Below are positions 8,996-18,375 of a stretch of DNA of 64,000 nucleotides, piece by piece. The notes beneath the pieces are model-generated. The model was not told the DNA's origin. It did no database searches and worked only from the letters and a program-made list of their open reading frames with translations. Source of the stretch: Chloroflexota bacterium (GTDB lineage: Bacteria > Chloroflexota > UBA11872). Every line of letters starts with the position of its first letter. The first letter of the stretch is position 1. The stretch is from assembly GCA_026706485.1 (NCBI GenBank), contig JAPOYR010000013.1, positions 62,001-126,000 of the forward strand, read 5' to 3'. The translations under genes were made by a program, and so were the position numbers.

Positions 8996-11101
8996 ATGTC
9001 TGAGCCAGCCTTCGTCAGCATTCCCGACCACCCGTTTCCCGTCGGCACGGAGCACTACCGCGGGCCGATTCCCAAGCTCGACGTGTGGGACGGCGACTAT
9101 GCGCGCATCCGGGCCGCCGGGATGCGCATCGTGCGCAGCCACTCCTACTGGAACCACATGGAGCCCCGCCCCGGCCAGTACGAGCTGGACGACTTCGACA
9201 TGATGTTCGACCTGGGCGAGAAGCACGGCCTATACGTGTGGCTCGACATAATGCTCGGCACCCACGGCGCGTGCCCCGAGTGGCTGACTCGCGAACACCC
9301 CGACATGCGGGTAGTGAACTATCTGGGGCAGGCGGTGTCGTCGCACGCGAGCGGGGCCTATCCCCAGGGCGGCGTGATCCACTGCTACGACCATCCGGCC
9401 TGGCGCGAATATGGCGGCGGCCTGCTGCGGCACGTCATCAATAGATATAAGGACAGGCCGAGTCTGCTGATCTGGGGGCTCTGGGACGGCGTCAACTACT
9501 CCGCCGCCTGGAGCCCGCAGGGCGGTGGCTACCCGTGCTACTGCGACTACACCCTCGCGAAATACAAGGCGTGGTTGCGCGATCGGTACACCCTCGACGA
9601 GCTGAACGAACGCTTTCTCCGCCGCTACCGGCGCTGGGAAGACGTGGATCCGCCGCGCTCGCACAACAACGTCGTCGAGATGCTGGTCTATCGCCGGTTC
9701 CACTACGAAAACCTGGCCGACCACTTGAAGTGGATGGTGGACACGGCGAACGCCATCGACCCCCACCACGAGAAGCGGGCCCACGGCGCGTGGTTCCCGC
9801 GGCCCTGGGATGAGATTTGCGCGCCTTACGCCGACAGCTGGGGCATGTCCATGCCGTCCAACAACCTGTTGACGTCGGACGACCCCTACAAAATTGCCGA
9901 GCGGGCCTTCTCCTTCGATTGGTCGCGCAGCGTCGGCAAGAACGGTCGCTGGTGGAACGAGGAGATCTACGCGGGCATGTCACCGGGCGGCGTGACCTGG
10001 AGCAAGCAGTCGGACCCGCAAGAGACGACGACGCTTCTCTGGATGACCCTGGCCCACGGCGCCGCCGGGGCGATGTTCTGGCAATTCCGCCCCGAGTATT
10101 TGAGCTTCGAGTCGCCGGGGTATTGCCTGACCGCGCTCGACGGGCGTGACACGCCACGGCTCACATCCGCCGAGGAAGCGGTGTCGCAAATCCAGGGTTT
10201 GCGCGAGCACCTGCCGCTGGATTGTCCGCCCGCCGACGTGGCCGTGATCTATCACCCGGAATCCCAGGAGCTGTTTAACTACAACGAGGAGGGCGACCGA
10301 TTCGTGGCCGACGTGCGCGGCGTCTACCGCACGTTGTGGGCCAATGGCATCCCCGCCGACGTGCTCTCGCCCAACATGGACTGGTCCGGCTACAAGCTCG
10401 TGATCATGCCCAACGCGGCGCTCATGACCGAGGCGCTGCAACGCCGGATCGAAGCGACCCTCGAGCATTCGCCGGAGACGCGAATCGTCGCCGAGGGCAG
10501 TTTTGGCATGTACTCTGCCGACGGCCAATCGAGCTACGGCCCCCCGGAGGGGTTCGCCGAGCGGTTCGGCGTGCGCGTGGCCGACTTTTCTGGAGTCTCC
10601 GAATTCGATATCCGCGAGGGCCGCAACCAACTGACGACGGCCTATGGCGACCTTTCGATCACCTCCGAGTGCGGCTACGCCGTGCTCGAGCCGCTGGGCA
10701 CGACGAAAGCCGTGGCCACGCTGGAAGGCGAAACGGTCGCGGTGCAGACGGCGGACGCCCGCTTTACCTGGTTCGGTCTCACGACCTCGGCCGGCTTCGG
10801 CGACGTGGGAGTGCCGGAGGTGGTGCTGGGGCTGGCGCGCGACGCCGGCGTATCGGCGCCCATCGACGTCACGGGCGACCCGGTCGTGCCGGTGGCGCGG
10901 CGCTCGCGCCTTGGGGGACGTCTCCTATTCGTCTTCAACGTCGAGCGCACCGCGGCGCGATCTCGTCTGCGTCCGCGCGAAGCCGTCGTGTCGGCGCGCG
11001 ATTTGCTCACGCACACGGACCTGCCGGTGACCGACGGCGCCTTCGATCTGGAAATCGAGCCCTGGGGCCGCGCGGTCGTTCACCTGCCGGATCACGCATG
11101 A
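8996..11101 (+). CDS. Glycoside hydrolase family 42-like protein (beta-galactosidase fold)
   Basis: A 701-residue protein; I prefer ATG 8996 (MSEPAFVSIPDHPF) over the in-frame GTG at 8984. Residues 1-400 follow the GH42 TIM barrel (WDGDYARIRAAGMRIVRSHSYWNHMEPRPGQY, HPDMRVVN, LLRHVINRYKDRPSLLIW). A beta-galactosidase trimerisation-type domain follows (about 410-560, VAVIYHPESQELF, YKLVIMPNAALM), then a C-terminal beta domain. A nucleophile region with Glu322/323 is kept (RWWNEEIYAG). The acid/base motif, normally WQ-x-DNE, reads WGLWDG (160-165), with Gly where Glu should be. It may use another residue, be a non-hydrolytic binder or act on a different linkage. No signal peptide is visible. Confidence 0.82.
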   Translation: MSEPAFVSIPDHPFPVGTEHYRGPIPKLDVWDGDYARIRAAGMRIVRSHSYWNHMEPRPGQYELDDFDMMFDLGEKHGLYVWLDIMLGTHGACPEWLTREHPDMRVVNYLGQAVSSHASGAYPQGGVIHCYDHPAWREYGGGLLRHVINRYKDRPSLLIWGLWDGVNYSAAWSPQGGGYPCYCDYTLAKYKAWLRDRYTLDELNERFLRRYRRWEDVDPPRSHNNVVEMLVYRRFHYENLADHLKWMVDTANAIDPHHEKRAHGAWFPRPWDEICAPYADSWGMSMPSNNLLTSDDPYKIAERAFSFDWSRSVGKNGRWWNEEIYAGMSPGGVTWSKQSDPQETTTLLWMTLAHGAAGAMFWQFRPEYLSFESPGYCLTALDGRDTPRLTSAEEAVSQIQGLREHLPLDCPPADVAVIYHPESQELFNYNEEGDRFVADVRGVYRTLWANGIPADVLSPNMDWSGYKLVIMPNAALMTEALQRRIEATLEHSPETRIVAEGSFGMYSADGQSSYGPPEGFAERFGVRVADFSGVSEFDIREGRNQLTTAYGDLSITSECGYAVLEPLGTTKAVATLEGETVAVQTADARFTWFGLTTSAGFGDVGVPEVVLGLARDAGVSAPIDVTGDPVVPVARRSRLGGRLLFVFNVERTAARSRLRPREAVVSARDLLTHTDLPVTDGAFDLEIEPWGRAVVHLPDHA

Positions 11102-11160
11102 CTCGCACGCGGCAATCGCTGGGTATGACCGGCCGGGCCGCCGGCTAGCGCGTCACACCC

Positions 11161-13104
11161 ATGGCTGCACCTCGACGACGCCCCGTCTGGTCACGGCTCC
11201 GCGAAGGCAGCGGCGGCACGGTCACGTGCCTCGCCGCCGCGCCGATCGGCTCGGGGTCGTCGGCCGTGCTGGCGGGGACGTTGAGCGGGCTCTTTCTATC
11301 GCCGGACGGTGGGCAAAGCTGGGTGCGCGCGGCCGGCGGCATCGGCGCGCCCTACGTGCAGTCGGCGGCGGTGTCCCCGGCGTTTGCCACCGACCACACG
11401 CTGCTGGCTGGCACCGTCGACGCTTCGGCATTCGTCTCCATCGACGGCGGGGCCACGTGGCGCGACACATTCTTCTGGGGCGCCAAAGCCAGTGTCACGT
11501 CCGCCGCCTTTTCGCCGCAATACGCCCAGGATCGACTTGCGCTGGTGGGAACCGAAAGCGACGGAGTTTACGTGTCGGCCAACCTCGGTCGGACATGGAA
11601 CGCGCAAAATGACGGCCTGGACGACCAGCAGGTCCTCGCCGTGGCCGTGTCGCCGGGCCCCCCGCACCAGGAGCGCGTGCTTGCCGGAACCGCCAGCGGC
11701 CTGTACATGCGTTCCCGAGGCGCGAGCGCCTGGCAGTTGGCCGACGACTGCGCCAAGGGCCACCCCATTCAGGCGCTGGAGTTCGTGGCGCATCCGGATG
11801 CGTACACGGCCTATGCCGCCACCGAAGGCGCCGGTCTCTATCGCACGACAACCAATGGGCTCACCTGGCAGCAGGTACCCGAGGTCGGCGCCTCGACGAC
11901 CGTGAACGCTCTGGTGATCTCTCCCAACTACGGCCAAGACGGCATGGTCGTCATCGCATCCGCCGAGCGCGGCTTGCTGCGGACGAGTGACCGCGGGGAG
12001 ACCTGGGAGCAAGTCGGCAACATCGACGGGCGCCTGGTCTTGACCCTGGCCGCCGTGGAATCCGGCGGCGGATGGGCGCTATTGGCCGGCCTCTATGAGG
12101 GCGGTGTCTGGCGTTCCGACGATCATGGTGAGACGTGGCGGCGCAGCGACGACGGCCTCGCCAGTCGTCCGCTGCTTGCGCTGGCCGCCTCCCCGGCCTT
12201 CGCGGACGACGGCACCCTGATCGCCGGCACCGCCGACGAAGGGCTGCTGTGTTCGCACGACGCCGGTCGCACCTGGTCCCCGCCGGCTGCGTCGCCCGAC
12301 GAGCCGACGATCTCCACGCTGGCCATGTCGCCCGACTTCGGCAACGACAAGCGTGTGCTCGCCATTGCTGGAGCAGACGTTCAGCAAAGCACCGACGGCG
12401 GTCGGCACTGGGACGCATTGACCGGCCTGCCTGAAGCCCTTTCCCCCGCGAGCCTCACGATCGGGGCCGGGGGACGCCTGGCGGTCGGCGGCGCGGGCGG
12501 TGAGTTGCACCTTTCGGACGATGGCGGATCAACATGGCGCCAGGTTGCGGAGCGATTCGGCAACGGGCGCGTGGTGGCGATTGCCTTTTCGCCGCGGGTG
12601 GCCAACGACGGGACGATCTTCGTCACCTCCATTGCGGAGGGACGCATTCGCCTCTATCACACGCGCGACGCCGGGGTGACCTGGGTGCGGGTATTCGAGA
12701 GGGGCGCGCGCGGGCAATTGGCTCCGATCGCCATGCCATCCAACTACCGCGATGCGCGCGCGTTCGTGGGCGTGGTTGCCGGGCGCGATGTCTTCACGCC
12801 CAACGGCCCGCGCATGGCGTCATGGGTCGAAGGCCGGGTGAGCGTCGATCGGCTAGCGGCGGTTACGAGCCTGGTGGTGTCGCCGAACTTCGGGCGCACG
12901 GGCCGATTCTATGCCGGCACGGGCCTGGGGCTGTTCTACTCGCGCGACAAAGGGCACACCTGGAGTTCAACCGGCGGCCGCGACGCTCCCGCAAACGTGA
13001 CCTGCGTCACTGCGGCCACGGAAGCCTCCGGCGCCGAGGCGGTGTTCGCCGGAACGCTGGACGGCGATGTCTGGCGCCGAGGTCCGCGCGAAGCGACCGA
13101 CTAA
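11161..13104 (+). CDS. BNR/YCF48-like multi-repeat beta-propeller protein (VPS10/GH74-like architecture)
   Basis: A 647-residue protein built from about thirteen tandem units of 45-50 residues. Each contains a strand such as AGT-x-GL followed by S-x-D-x-G-x-TW Asp-box motifs (SPDGGQSW, SIDGGATW, TSDRGETW, SDDHGETW, SHDAGRTW, SDDGGSTW, SRDKGHTW). That number suggests two seven-bladed propellers, as in sortilin-type or GH74 xyloglucanase folds. No signal peptide or membrane segment is visible, so it is probably cytoplasmic, odd for a glycan-degrading propeller. It follows the GH42-like gene on the same strand after 59 nt. The propeller is clear; enzymatic function is not. Confidence 0.8.
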   Translation: MAAPRRRPVWSRLREGSGGTVTCLAAAPIGSGSSAVLAGTLSGLFLSPDGGQSWVRAAGGIGAPYVQSAAVSPAFATDHTLLAGTVDASAFVSIDGGATWRDTFFWGAKASVTSAAFSPQYAQDRLALVGTESDGVYVSANLGRTWNAQNDGLDDQQVLAVAVSPGPPHQERVLAGTASGLYMRSRGASAWQLADDCAKGHPIQALEFVAHPDAYTAYAATEGAGLYRTTTNGLTWQQVPEVGASTTVNALVISPNYGQDGMVVIASAERGLLRTSDRGETWEQVGNIDGRLVLTLAAVESGGGWALLAGLYEGGVWRSDDHGETWRRSDDGLASRPLLALAASPAFADDGTLIAGTADEGLLCSHDAGRTWSPPAASPDEPTISTLAMSPDFGNDKRVLAIAGADVQQSTDGGRHWDALTGLPEALSPASLTIGAGGRLAVGGAGGELHLSDDGGSTWRQVAERFGNGRVVAIAFSPRVANDGTIFVTSIAEGRIRLYHTRDAGVTWVRVFERGARGQLAPIAMPSNYRDARAFVGVVAGRDVFTPNGPRMASWVEGRVSVDRLAAVTSLVVSPNFGRTGRFYAGTGLGLFYSRDKGHTWSSTGGRDAPANVTCVTAATEASGAEAVFAGTLDGDVWRRGPREATD

Positions 13105-13119
13105 CGCGGTCGCCGGCCC

Positions 13120-14895
13120 CTAGCCGGGCGTGTCGTAGGAGAAGTCCCAGTCACCCAGCGTCGTCAGCGTGTGCTGCGGCGCTGAAAGGTCCGGTTTTCC
13201 TGCCGCATGCCAGGCCTCGACATCTTCGCGGTGCCCCAGTGAGCGCAGGCCCTTAAAGGAATCGTGTGCCGTGGTGCAGTCCCAGAAGAACAGCCGCTCG
13301 ACGCCCGTGCGATAGATGCGCGCCGCGGCGTGCTGGTATTCCTCCGGCGTCATGGACCGCGGCAGCACGCTCGCGGCCAACTCGACCGGCGTGTCACGCA
13401 CCAGGTCCAAGAAGAATTCGAGCTGCCGCTCGGGTTCGTCCCAGGCGGGCACCCGGCTGTTGAGCTCCGGCGCCGAGGTGTAGGGAATGATCGTGTCGAT
13501 CAGGCCCTCGGACACCCAGGCTTGCAGATCCAGGGCGCGGTGCAGGTTCTCGGCCTCGTCCTTCATCACGATCGCGGAGACGCTGATCGGCTTGTCACGA
13601 CCGGTGGCCGCGGCCACCTCCGCCAGCCCGGCTCGCAGCTCGCGCATGAAGTCGGTCATCACGCGCGCTCTGAATCGCAGCCAGTCCGGGTCGTGCTCGT
13701 CAAGCTCGCGCGGGTCATGGCCCGAGGCGGCCTTGAAGGCCTCGACGATATGCGGCTCGTATTCCGTGAACGGCGGCCGGCGGTTGTAGAGCAGGCACAC
13801 GCCGTCAACCGGCTTCTCGGCCATCTCCCTCAATAGAGAGATAGCAAATGCGCGGAAGCCCGGATAGGCGTAGGAGAGCCGCGGCGTGATCCGACCCTCG
13901 CGATCCACGCTGCGCCACTCGGGATGCGCCTCGAACACTCCGTCGCCCGAATTGAAGTGATCGTTGGGCGGCGGATAGTGGAAGCCCGTCACGCGCCACG
14001 AGGCGTGAATCTCCAGGCCCATGTCGTGGGCGTGCTCGATGGCGACGTCGTAGGGGTCGACGCCCTGGTCCCGGAAGATCCTCCAGGCCTCTGACTGCTT
14101 CCGGTAGCCAACGTGTGAGAAGTCCTCGTGAGCGTCCAGCGTGTGATCGCGGGCGATCTTGGTGAAGTAGTTCAGCAGGTCGCCGCCGCCGGTTTCGAGA
14201 TAGATCCGCTCGAAGTCGGTGTTGCGGTACGGCTCGAGGTGCCCCTGAACGTCCTCCGGCGTGTGCGCTCGGATATGGCCCATCCAGCCGTGGTTGTCGT
14301 CGTGGGCGTAGAGGCGCTTGGTGTCCGTGCGCGCGCGGTCGGCCTTCAGCGCCGCCACCTCGCTGTCGGTGAGGGGCACGAGCTTGACGTAGGCCGGCCG
14401 GGCCGGCTCGCAGTCGCAGATGCCGTCCGGCTGGTTGACGTCCGCCGACACGGCGATCTGCTTGAACTGCATGTCCTGACCGGTGAGGTCGGCGATCTTG
14501 AAGAACGTCTCCGCCAGCAGCACGCCGCCGCCGGGCTGCGGGTTGATGCGCGGCGGGAGATGCATATTGGTGAAGCCGCGTTCGCCGCTGAGCTTCGCCA
14601 GCAGGTTGCCGCTCCACTCGTAGAGCTCGTGGTCGTGCACCATCTGGCCGATCGAGATCGCGTGCCAGCCGCTCACGCCGAGCGGCAAGGTGACCTCCGG
14701 CGCCGCCGTGTTGTCGCCGGCGTAGAGCAGCGTGCCGCTCAGGTCGGCCGTGGAATAGGCAAACGCGCGCCAGCGGCCCGTCTTGGACTCGCTCGACAGC
14801 GCGTCCGCCGGCTGGCAGCGGTCGAGATTCGTCAGATAGATCGGCGGCTGGGACAGACCGAGATCGCCGATGTGTGCGGTGCCTGCTGTGGACAT
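13120..14895 (-). CDS. GH10-like/family-10-type TIM-barrel glycosyl hydrolase-like protein
   Basis: A 591-residue protein. I chose ATG 14893-14895 (MSTAGTAHIGDLGLSQPPIY) because the 58 upstream codons look non-coding. The N-terminal ~190 residues look like a beta-sandwich. The remainder resembles the bacterial family-10-like hydrolases that read YNRRPPF and RELRAGLAEVAAATGRDKPISVSAIV, ending in ARIYRTGVERLFFWDC. It contains HASWRVTGFHYP and a Glu/Asp-rich central region. It probably acts on a polysaccharide or glycoside, but no catalytic pair can be assigned. It is convergent with the propeller gene and divergent from the aldolase, whose start is about 106 nt away. Confidence 0.65.
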   Translation of the reverse strand: MSTAGTAHIGDLGLSQPPIYLTNLDRCQPADALSSESKTGRWRAFAYSTADLSGTLLYAGDNTAAPEVTLPLGVSGWHAISIGQMVHDHELYEWSGNLLAKLSGERGFTNMHLPPRINPQPGGGVLLAETFFKIADLTGQDMQFKQIAVSADVNQPDGICDCEPARPAYVKLVPLTDSEVAALKADRARTDTKRLYAHDDNHGWMGHIRAHTPEDVQGHLEPYRNTDFERIYLETGGGDLLNYFTKIARDHTLDAHEDFSHVGYRKQSEAWRIFRDQGVDPYDVAIEHAHDMGLEIHASWRVTGFHYPPPNDHFNSGDGVFEAHPEWRSVDREGRITPRLSYAYPGFRAFAISLLREMAEKPVDGVCLLYNRRPPFTEYEPHIVEAFKAASGHDPRELDEHDPDWLRFRARVMTDFMRELRAGLAEVAAATGRDKPISVSAIVMKDEAENLHRALDLQAWVSEGLIDTIIPYTSAPELNSRVPAWDEPERQLEFFLDLVRDTPVELAASVLPRSMTPEEYQHAAARIYRTGVERLFFWDCTTAHDSFKGLRSLGHREDVEAWHAAGKPDLSAPQHTLTTLGDWDFSYDTPG

Positions 14896-15001
14896 TCGGA
14901 ACCACCTTTGCGGCAAGCGGGCGGGACATTCGGCCGCGGTGGGCGGCCGCCACGGTGCCGCAGTATGCTCCGGTCGGCACGACCTCGCCAAAACGAACGC
15001 G

Positions 15002-15757
15002 GTGATCTTCCCCAATCCGGTCAAAGAGAAGCTCGCGCGGGGCGAGGTGTCGATCGGCTCCTGGCTCAACCTGGCCTCGCCGCTGGCGGCGGAGGTGCTG
15101 GCCGAGGCCGGCTATGAATGGCTCGCCATCGACGCCGAGCACACACCGTGGGACCTCGGCGAAATCACGCACGCCGTGCGGGCGATCGAGGCCCGGGGCG
15201 CGGTGCCGATGGCTCGCGCCTGGTCGCACGAACCCGAGGGAATCGGACGCATCCTGGACACCGGCGTGATGGGCCTGATCGTGCCGCACGTGAGCACGGT
15301 GGAACAGGCGGAGGCCATTGCCGATGCGGTGCGCTTCGCGCCGCGCGGCCATCGGTCGGGCGGCAACTCGCGCGCGGCGATCTCCGCCGACTACGTGTCA
15401 GGCATCAACGACAACCTGCTCGTGTGCCCGCAGATCGAGGACCGCGAAGGCGTCGACAACATCGCCGAGATCATGGCGGTGGACGGCATGGACGTCGCGT
15501 TCATCGGTCCGAATGATCTCGTCGTCGCGATGGGCTACACGCGCGCCGACGTCTATCGCGTGCCGGAGCACTTGGAAGCCATGGCCCGAATCCTCGCCGG
15601 CGCGCAGACCAACGGCAAGCCCGCGGGAACGCCGGCCCCGACGGTCGCGCACGCGCGGCAATTCATCGCGCAAGGGTTCACCTTCATCGATCTCTCCAGC
15701 GACCTGCGCATGCTGGCCCAGGTCGCGTCGCAGGAACTGCAGGCGGCCCGCGCCTGA
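15002..15757 (+). CDS. HpcH/HpaI family aldolase (2-keto-3-deoxy acid aldolase-like)
   Basis: A class II metal-dependent aldolase of 251 residues from GTG 15002 (length matches the ~255-aa family); the frame is open further upstream but reads as non-coding. Catalytic features in family order: His47 in DAEHTPWD, Arg72 in MARAW, metal ligands Glu146 (CPQIEDREG) and Asp172 (FIGPNDL). These enzymes cleave 2-keto-3-deoxy acids to pyruvate plus an aldehyde, as in HpaI or rhamnonate/galactarate pathways. It precedes an Asp-box protein and an isomerase on the same strand (gaps 16 and 7 nt), so a sugar-acid catabolic operon is likely. Confidence 0.88.
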   Translation: MIFPNPVKEKLARGEVSIGSWLNLASPLAAEVLAEAGYEWLAIDAEHTPWDLGEITHAVRAIEARGAVPMARAWSHEPEGIGRILDTGVMGLIVPHVSTVEQAEAIADAVRFAPRGHRSGGNSRAAISADYVSGINDNLLVCPQIEDREGVDNIAEIMAVDGMDVAFIGPNDLVVAMGYTRADVYRVPEHLEAMARILAGAQTNGKPAGTPAPTVAHARQFIAQGFTFIDLSSDLRMLAQVASQELQAARA

Positions 15758-15773
15758 GCTGAAAGGACGACCC

Positions 15774-17111
15774 ATGGCTCCCGCATCGACCGCCGCCGAA
15801 CGTTGGGCCGACGCTCACGTGAGCGACCCGGACTTCGTGGTCTACATCCCGCAGGACGGCGACACGCCGGCGCATCGCGAGGCGTCGGAGAACGGGCCGT
15901 GGGACGCGGGCAACGTGCACTTCGTGGTCACCGCCACGACGACCGGCGCGTTGCTGGGAACCTGGACCCAGGCAGACGCCGACAGCTTTCACGGACCCAA
16001 CGCCCGCGTGGCCGTGGCGCGCAGCGAAGACCGGGGCCGCACCTGGAGCCGGCCGACGGTGCTCGACGCGCCGCCCGCAGGCACGGAGCAAACCGCGGTG
16101 TGGTCGGTTCCGGTCGTCGTGCCGCACTCAGGCCGCGTGTGGATCTTCTATCACCGCAACACCGGTCCGGTGGACTTCGATCGCGGCATGACCGGCGTGC
16201 TGGCCTGGCGCGTCTCGGACGACGATGGCCACACCTGGGGACCGCGGCACGATACCGCTATCGGCCGCGGCGCCATCGACGATCCAAACCCTGACATGCT
16301 CAGCAGTTGGGTCACCTCAGGCTGGCAGGCGCCCATCGTCACCCGGCGCGGCAGCGTGATGTGCCCGATCACGCGTTGGGCGGGCAACGCCTTCCAAGGG
16401 CAGTTCGAGACCGTCACGCCCGAGATCGGCTTCAACCAGCGACACCACGAGGCGTGGTTCCTGCGCTTCGACAACGTGATGACGGTGGACGATCCGGCCG
16501 ACCTGGTGGTGACCACCTGGCCGGACGCCGACCACGGCATCCGCGTGCCCCAGCCGCGGGATCCGCGCATGAGCACGGCGATGGAACCGAGCATTCAGCC
16601 CCTCGGCGACGGGCGCATCGTCTGCGTGCTGCGGACCATGACCGGGTACATCTGGTACTCGGTGTCGAGCGACGACGGACAGTCCTGGTCCGAGGCCGAG
16701 ATGCTGCGTTTCCAGCCCGGCGGCCCGCCCGTTCCCCACCCGTCGGCGCCGTGTCCGCTCTACAAACTGCGGGACGGGCGCTATCTGCTGTTCTTCCACA
16801 ACAACGACGGCACCGGCAACGGCGGCACCGGACCGGGCAGCGGCGAGTCTCGCCGACCGATATTCGTCAGCGTCGGGCGCGAGATCGACAATCCCGGCGG
16901 CCAGCCGCTGGTTTTCGGGCGTCCGCACCTCATCGTCGACAACGCCTGGGCGACCTCGGTGACTCGTGGGCGTCCGGGTGGCCTCGCCGCCTACGGTAGC
17001 CTGACCGACTTCGCCGACGAAGTCATCCTCTGGTACTGCGACCGCATGCAGTATTTGCTCGGCCGGCGGTTGACCGACGTGATGCTCGACGACACCTGGC
17101 TCCCGCGGTGA
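15774..17111 (+). CDS. Sialidase-like Asp-box (BNR) protein
   Basis: A 445-residue beta-propeller of the exo-sialidase superfamily; the start is ATG 15774 with an AAAGGACG ribosome site. Asp boxes: SEDRGRTW, SDDDGHTW and SSDDGQSW. Family-like loops include AMEPSIQPLGDGRIVCVLRT and CPLYKLRDGRYLLFFHNNDG. No signal peptide. It closely resembles the 23068-24363 protein along its length, including the C-termini (RMQYLLGRRLTDVML versus RKLFGLGRYITDEML). True sialidase activity is not shown; many such bacterial proteins have unknown substrates. It lies between the aldolase and an isomerase, which suggests a cytoplasmic role in breaking down an imported glycoside. Confidence 0.82.
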   Translation: MAPASTAAERWADAHVSDPDFVVYIPQDGDTPAHREASENGPWDAGNVHFVVTATTTGALLGTWTQADADSFHGPNARVAVARSEDRGRTWSRPTVLDAPPAGTEQTAVWSVPVVVPHSGRVWIFYHRNTGPVDFDRGMTGVLAWRVSDDDGHTWGPRHDTAIGRGAIDDPNPDMLSSWVTSGWQAPIVTRRGSVMCPITRWAGNAFQGQFETVTPEIGFNQRHHEAWFLRFDNVMTVDDPADLVVTTWPDADHGIRVPQPRDPRMSTAMEPSIQPLGDGRIVCVLRTMTGYIWYSVSSDDGQSWSEAEMLRFQPGGPPVPHPSAPCPLYKLRDGRYLLFFHNNDGTGNGGTGPGSGESRRPIFVSVGREIDNPGGQPLVFGRPHLIVDNAWATSVTRGRPGGLAAYGSLTDFADEVILWYCDRMQYLLGRRLTDVMLDDTWLPR

Positions 17112-17118
17112 GCCCAGC

Positions 17119-18102
17119 GTGAGCAACTGCGACTGGCGGCCACGGTTTTCGGACGGTCTCTACCGGCACTTTCAGACGCGTCACGTCGATGGGCCGTCGA
17201 ACGACGAGATCGACGCCGCGTTCCGGCACATGGACGGTGTGCCGGACGTCGAGGGCGTGGAGTGCTTCAGCCGCACGACCGTCACGCTGGAGAACGCCGC
17301 GCACGTCAAACGGCGGCTGGACGAGCGCGGGCTGGTCTGCGCCATGGTGTCGCACGGCGAGACCGTCGCGCGCGGGTTCCCCAAGGCGCTCTGGACGTCG
17401 CCCGAAGCGGTCGACCGGCGAATCGCGATCGACATGGCGCTGTACTCGATCGAGGTGGCTCGCGCCCTCGATGCGAGGGGCATCTATCTGTTCACCGCCC
17501 TCGATGGGCCTGACTATCCATTCCAGCAAGACTTTCGGCGCGCGCGCCGATTCACCCTGGAGGCGCTGCGCGAGATCTGCGACGCGGCGGGCGACCTGCT
17601 CGTGGCGCTCGAATACCGCATTCACACGCCCAAGGGCTGGTCCAACATCGGCTCGATGGCGGCCACGCTGGACCTGGCCAACGAGGTCGGACGCCCGAAC
17701 CTCGGCGCGCAGCTCGAGGTGGCCCACACGCTGCTCAGCCACGAAAACCTCGGCCAGGCCGCCTGGGACGCGGCGCGCCTGGGACGGCTGCATCACCTGC
17801 ACCTCAACGACACCCAGCTGCCGACCGACATCGGCACGATCTTCGCCAGCCAGCACTTTTGGGAGTGCCTGGAGTTGCTCTACTGGCTGCGCGAGGCCGA
17901 CTACGGCGGATTCCTGGGGATCGATTGCTTCTGGTGGCAGGTCGACTCGGCGTTGAACGCCGCGCAACAGGTCCACAACATCCACTTCATGCTGCGGGTG
18001 CTGGACGCCCTGGACGACTCGGCCTTTCGCGAGGCGATGGGCGACCAGGACATCCTGGCGACCCAGCGCATGCTGTGGGAGGCGCTGCGGCAGGCGAGGT
18101 AG
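17119..18102 (+). CDS. Sugar phosphate isomerase/epimerase, TIM barrel
   Basis: A 327-residue xylose-isomerase-like protein starting at GTG 17119, 7 nt after the Asp-box gene stop. Likely metal-site segments are LVALEYRIHTPKG, AQLEVAHTLLSHEN, HHLHLNDTQLP and FLGIDCFWW. It belongs to the same superfamily as the 477-1325 protein but is longer and clearly not a recent duplicate. It probably interconverts a keto/aldo sugar or sugar acid feeding the HpcH-type aldolase two genes upstream. Last gene of that operon; repeats follow it. Confidence 0.86.
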   Translation: MSNCDWRPRFSDGLYRHFQTRHVDGPSNDEIDAAFRHMDGVPDVEGVECFSRTTVTLENAAHVKRRLDERGLVCAMVSHGETVARGFPKALWTSPEAVDRRIAIDMALYSIEVARALDARGIYLFTALDGPDYPFQQDFRRARRFTLEALREICDAAGDLLVALEYRIHTPKGWSNIGSMAATLDLANEVGRPNLGAQLEVAHTLLSHENLGQAAWDAARLGRLHHLHLNDTQLPTDIGTIFASQHFWECLELLYWLREADYGGFLGIDCFWWQVDSALNAAQQVHNIHFMLRVLDALDDSAFREAMGDQDILATQRMLWEALRQAR

Positions 18103-18375
18103 GGGCGGCCTACCCGGATAACCCGAAGACCGCGGACGGGCGCCCACCAGGGGCGCCCCTACAGGGAATCCGGAAGCTGCCCGATTTTGGTCACCGCGAA
18201 TTGGCGGCAATGTTAGCCCCGAGCGGGGGAAAGGCGCTGCCAACGGGGACGGTCCCACGCTGCGCGCAGCGTGGGCCACCGGATACCGAAGGCGGATCGG
18301 GTGTCCACCAGAGGCGCCCCTACACGGGATTGGGGTTTTGAGGGGCGGCCGGGATTTGGGATTGTAGGGGCAGCC
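18103..18375. repeat. Cluster of interspersed palindromic repeats
   Basis: Gene-free 273 nt between convergent genes. It holds two near-identical copies of CCACCAG(G/A)GGCGCCCCTACA (18146 and 18308 areas), a TAGGGGCAGCCC...GGCTGCCC hairpin (18364-18390, running into the VOC gene end), and a perfect 22-nt palindrome at 18254-18275 (CCCACGCTGCG and its complement). The GGGGCG/CGCCCC units recur near 24531 and 29912. They are REP/BIME-like elements that may terminate transcription from both sides. Confidence 0.65.

Noticed and set aside
18103-18375. CRISPR array
   Set aside because: Repeats are palindromic with irregular spacing and only two or three units; no regular spacers or cas genes.
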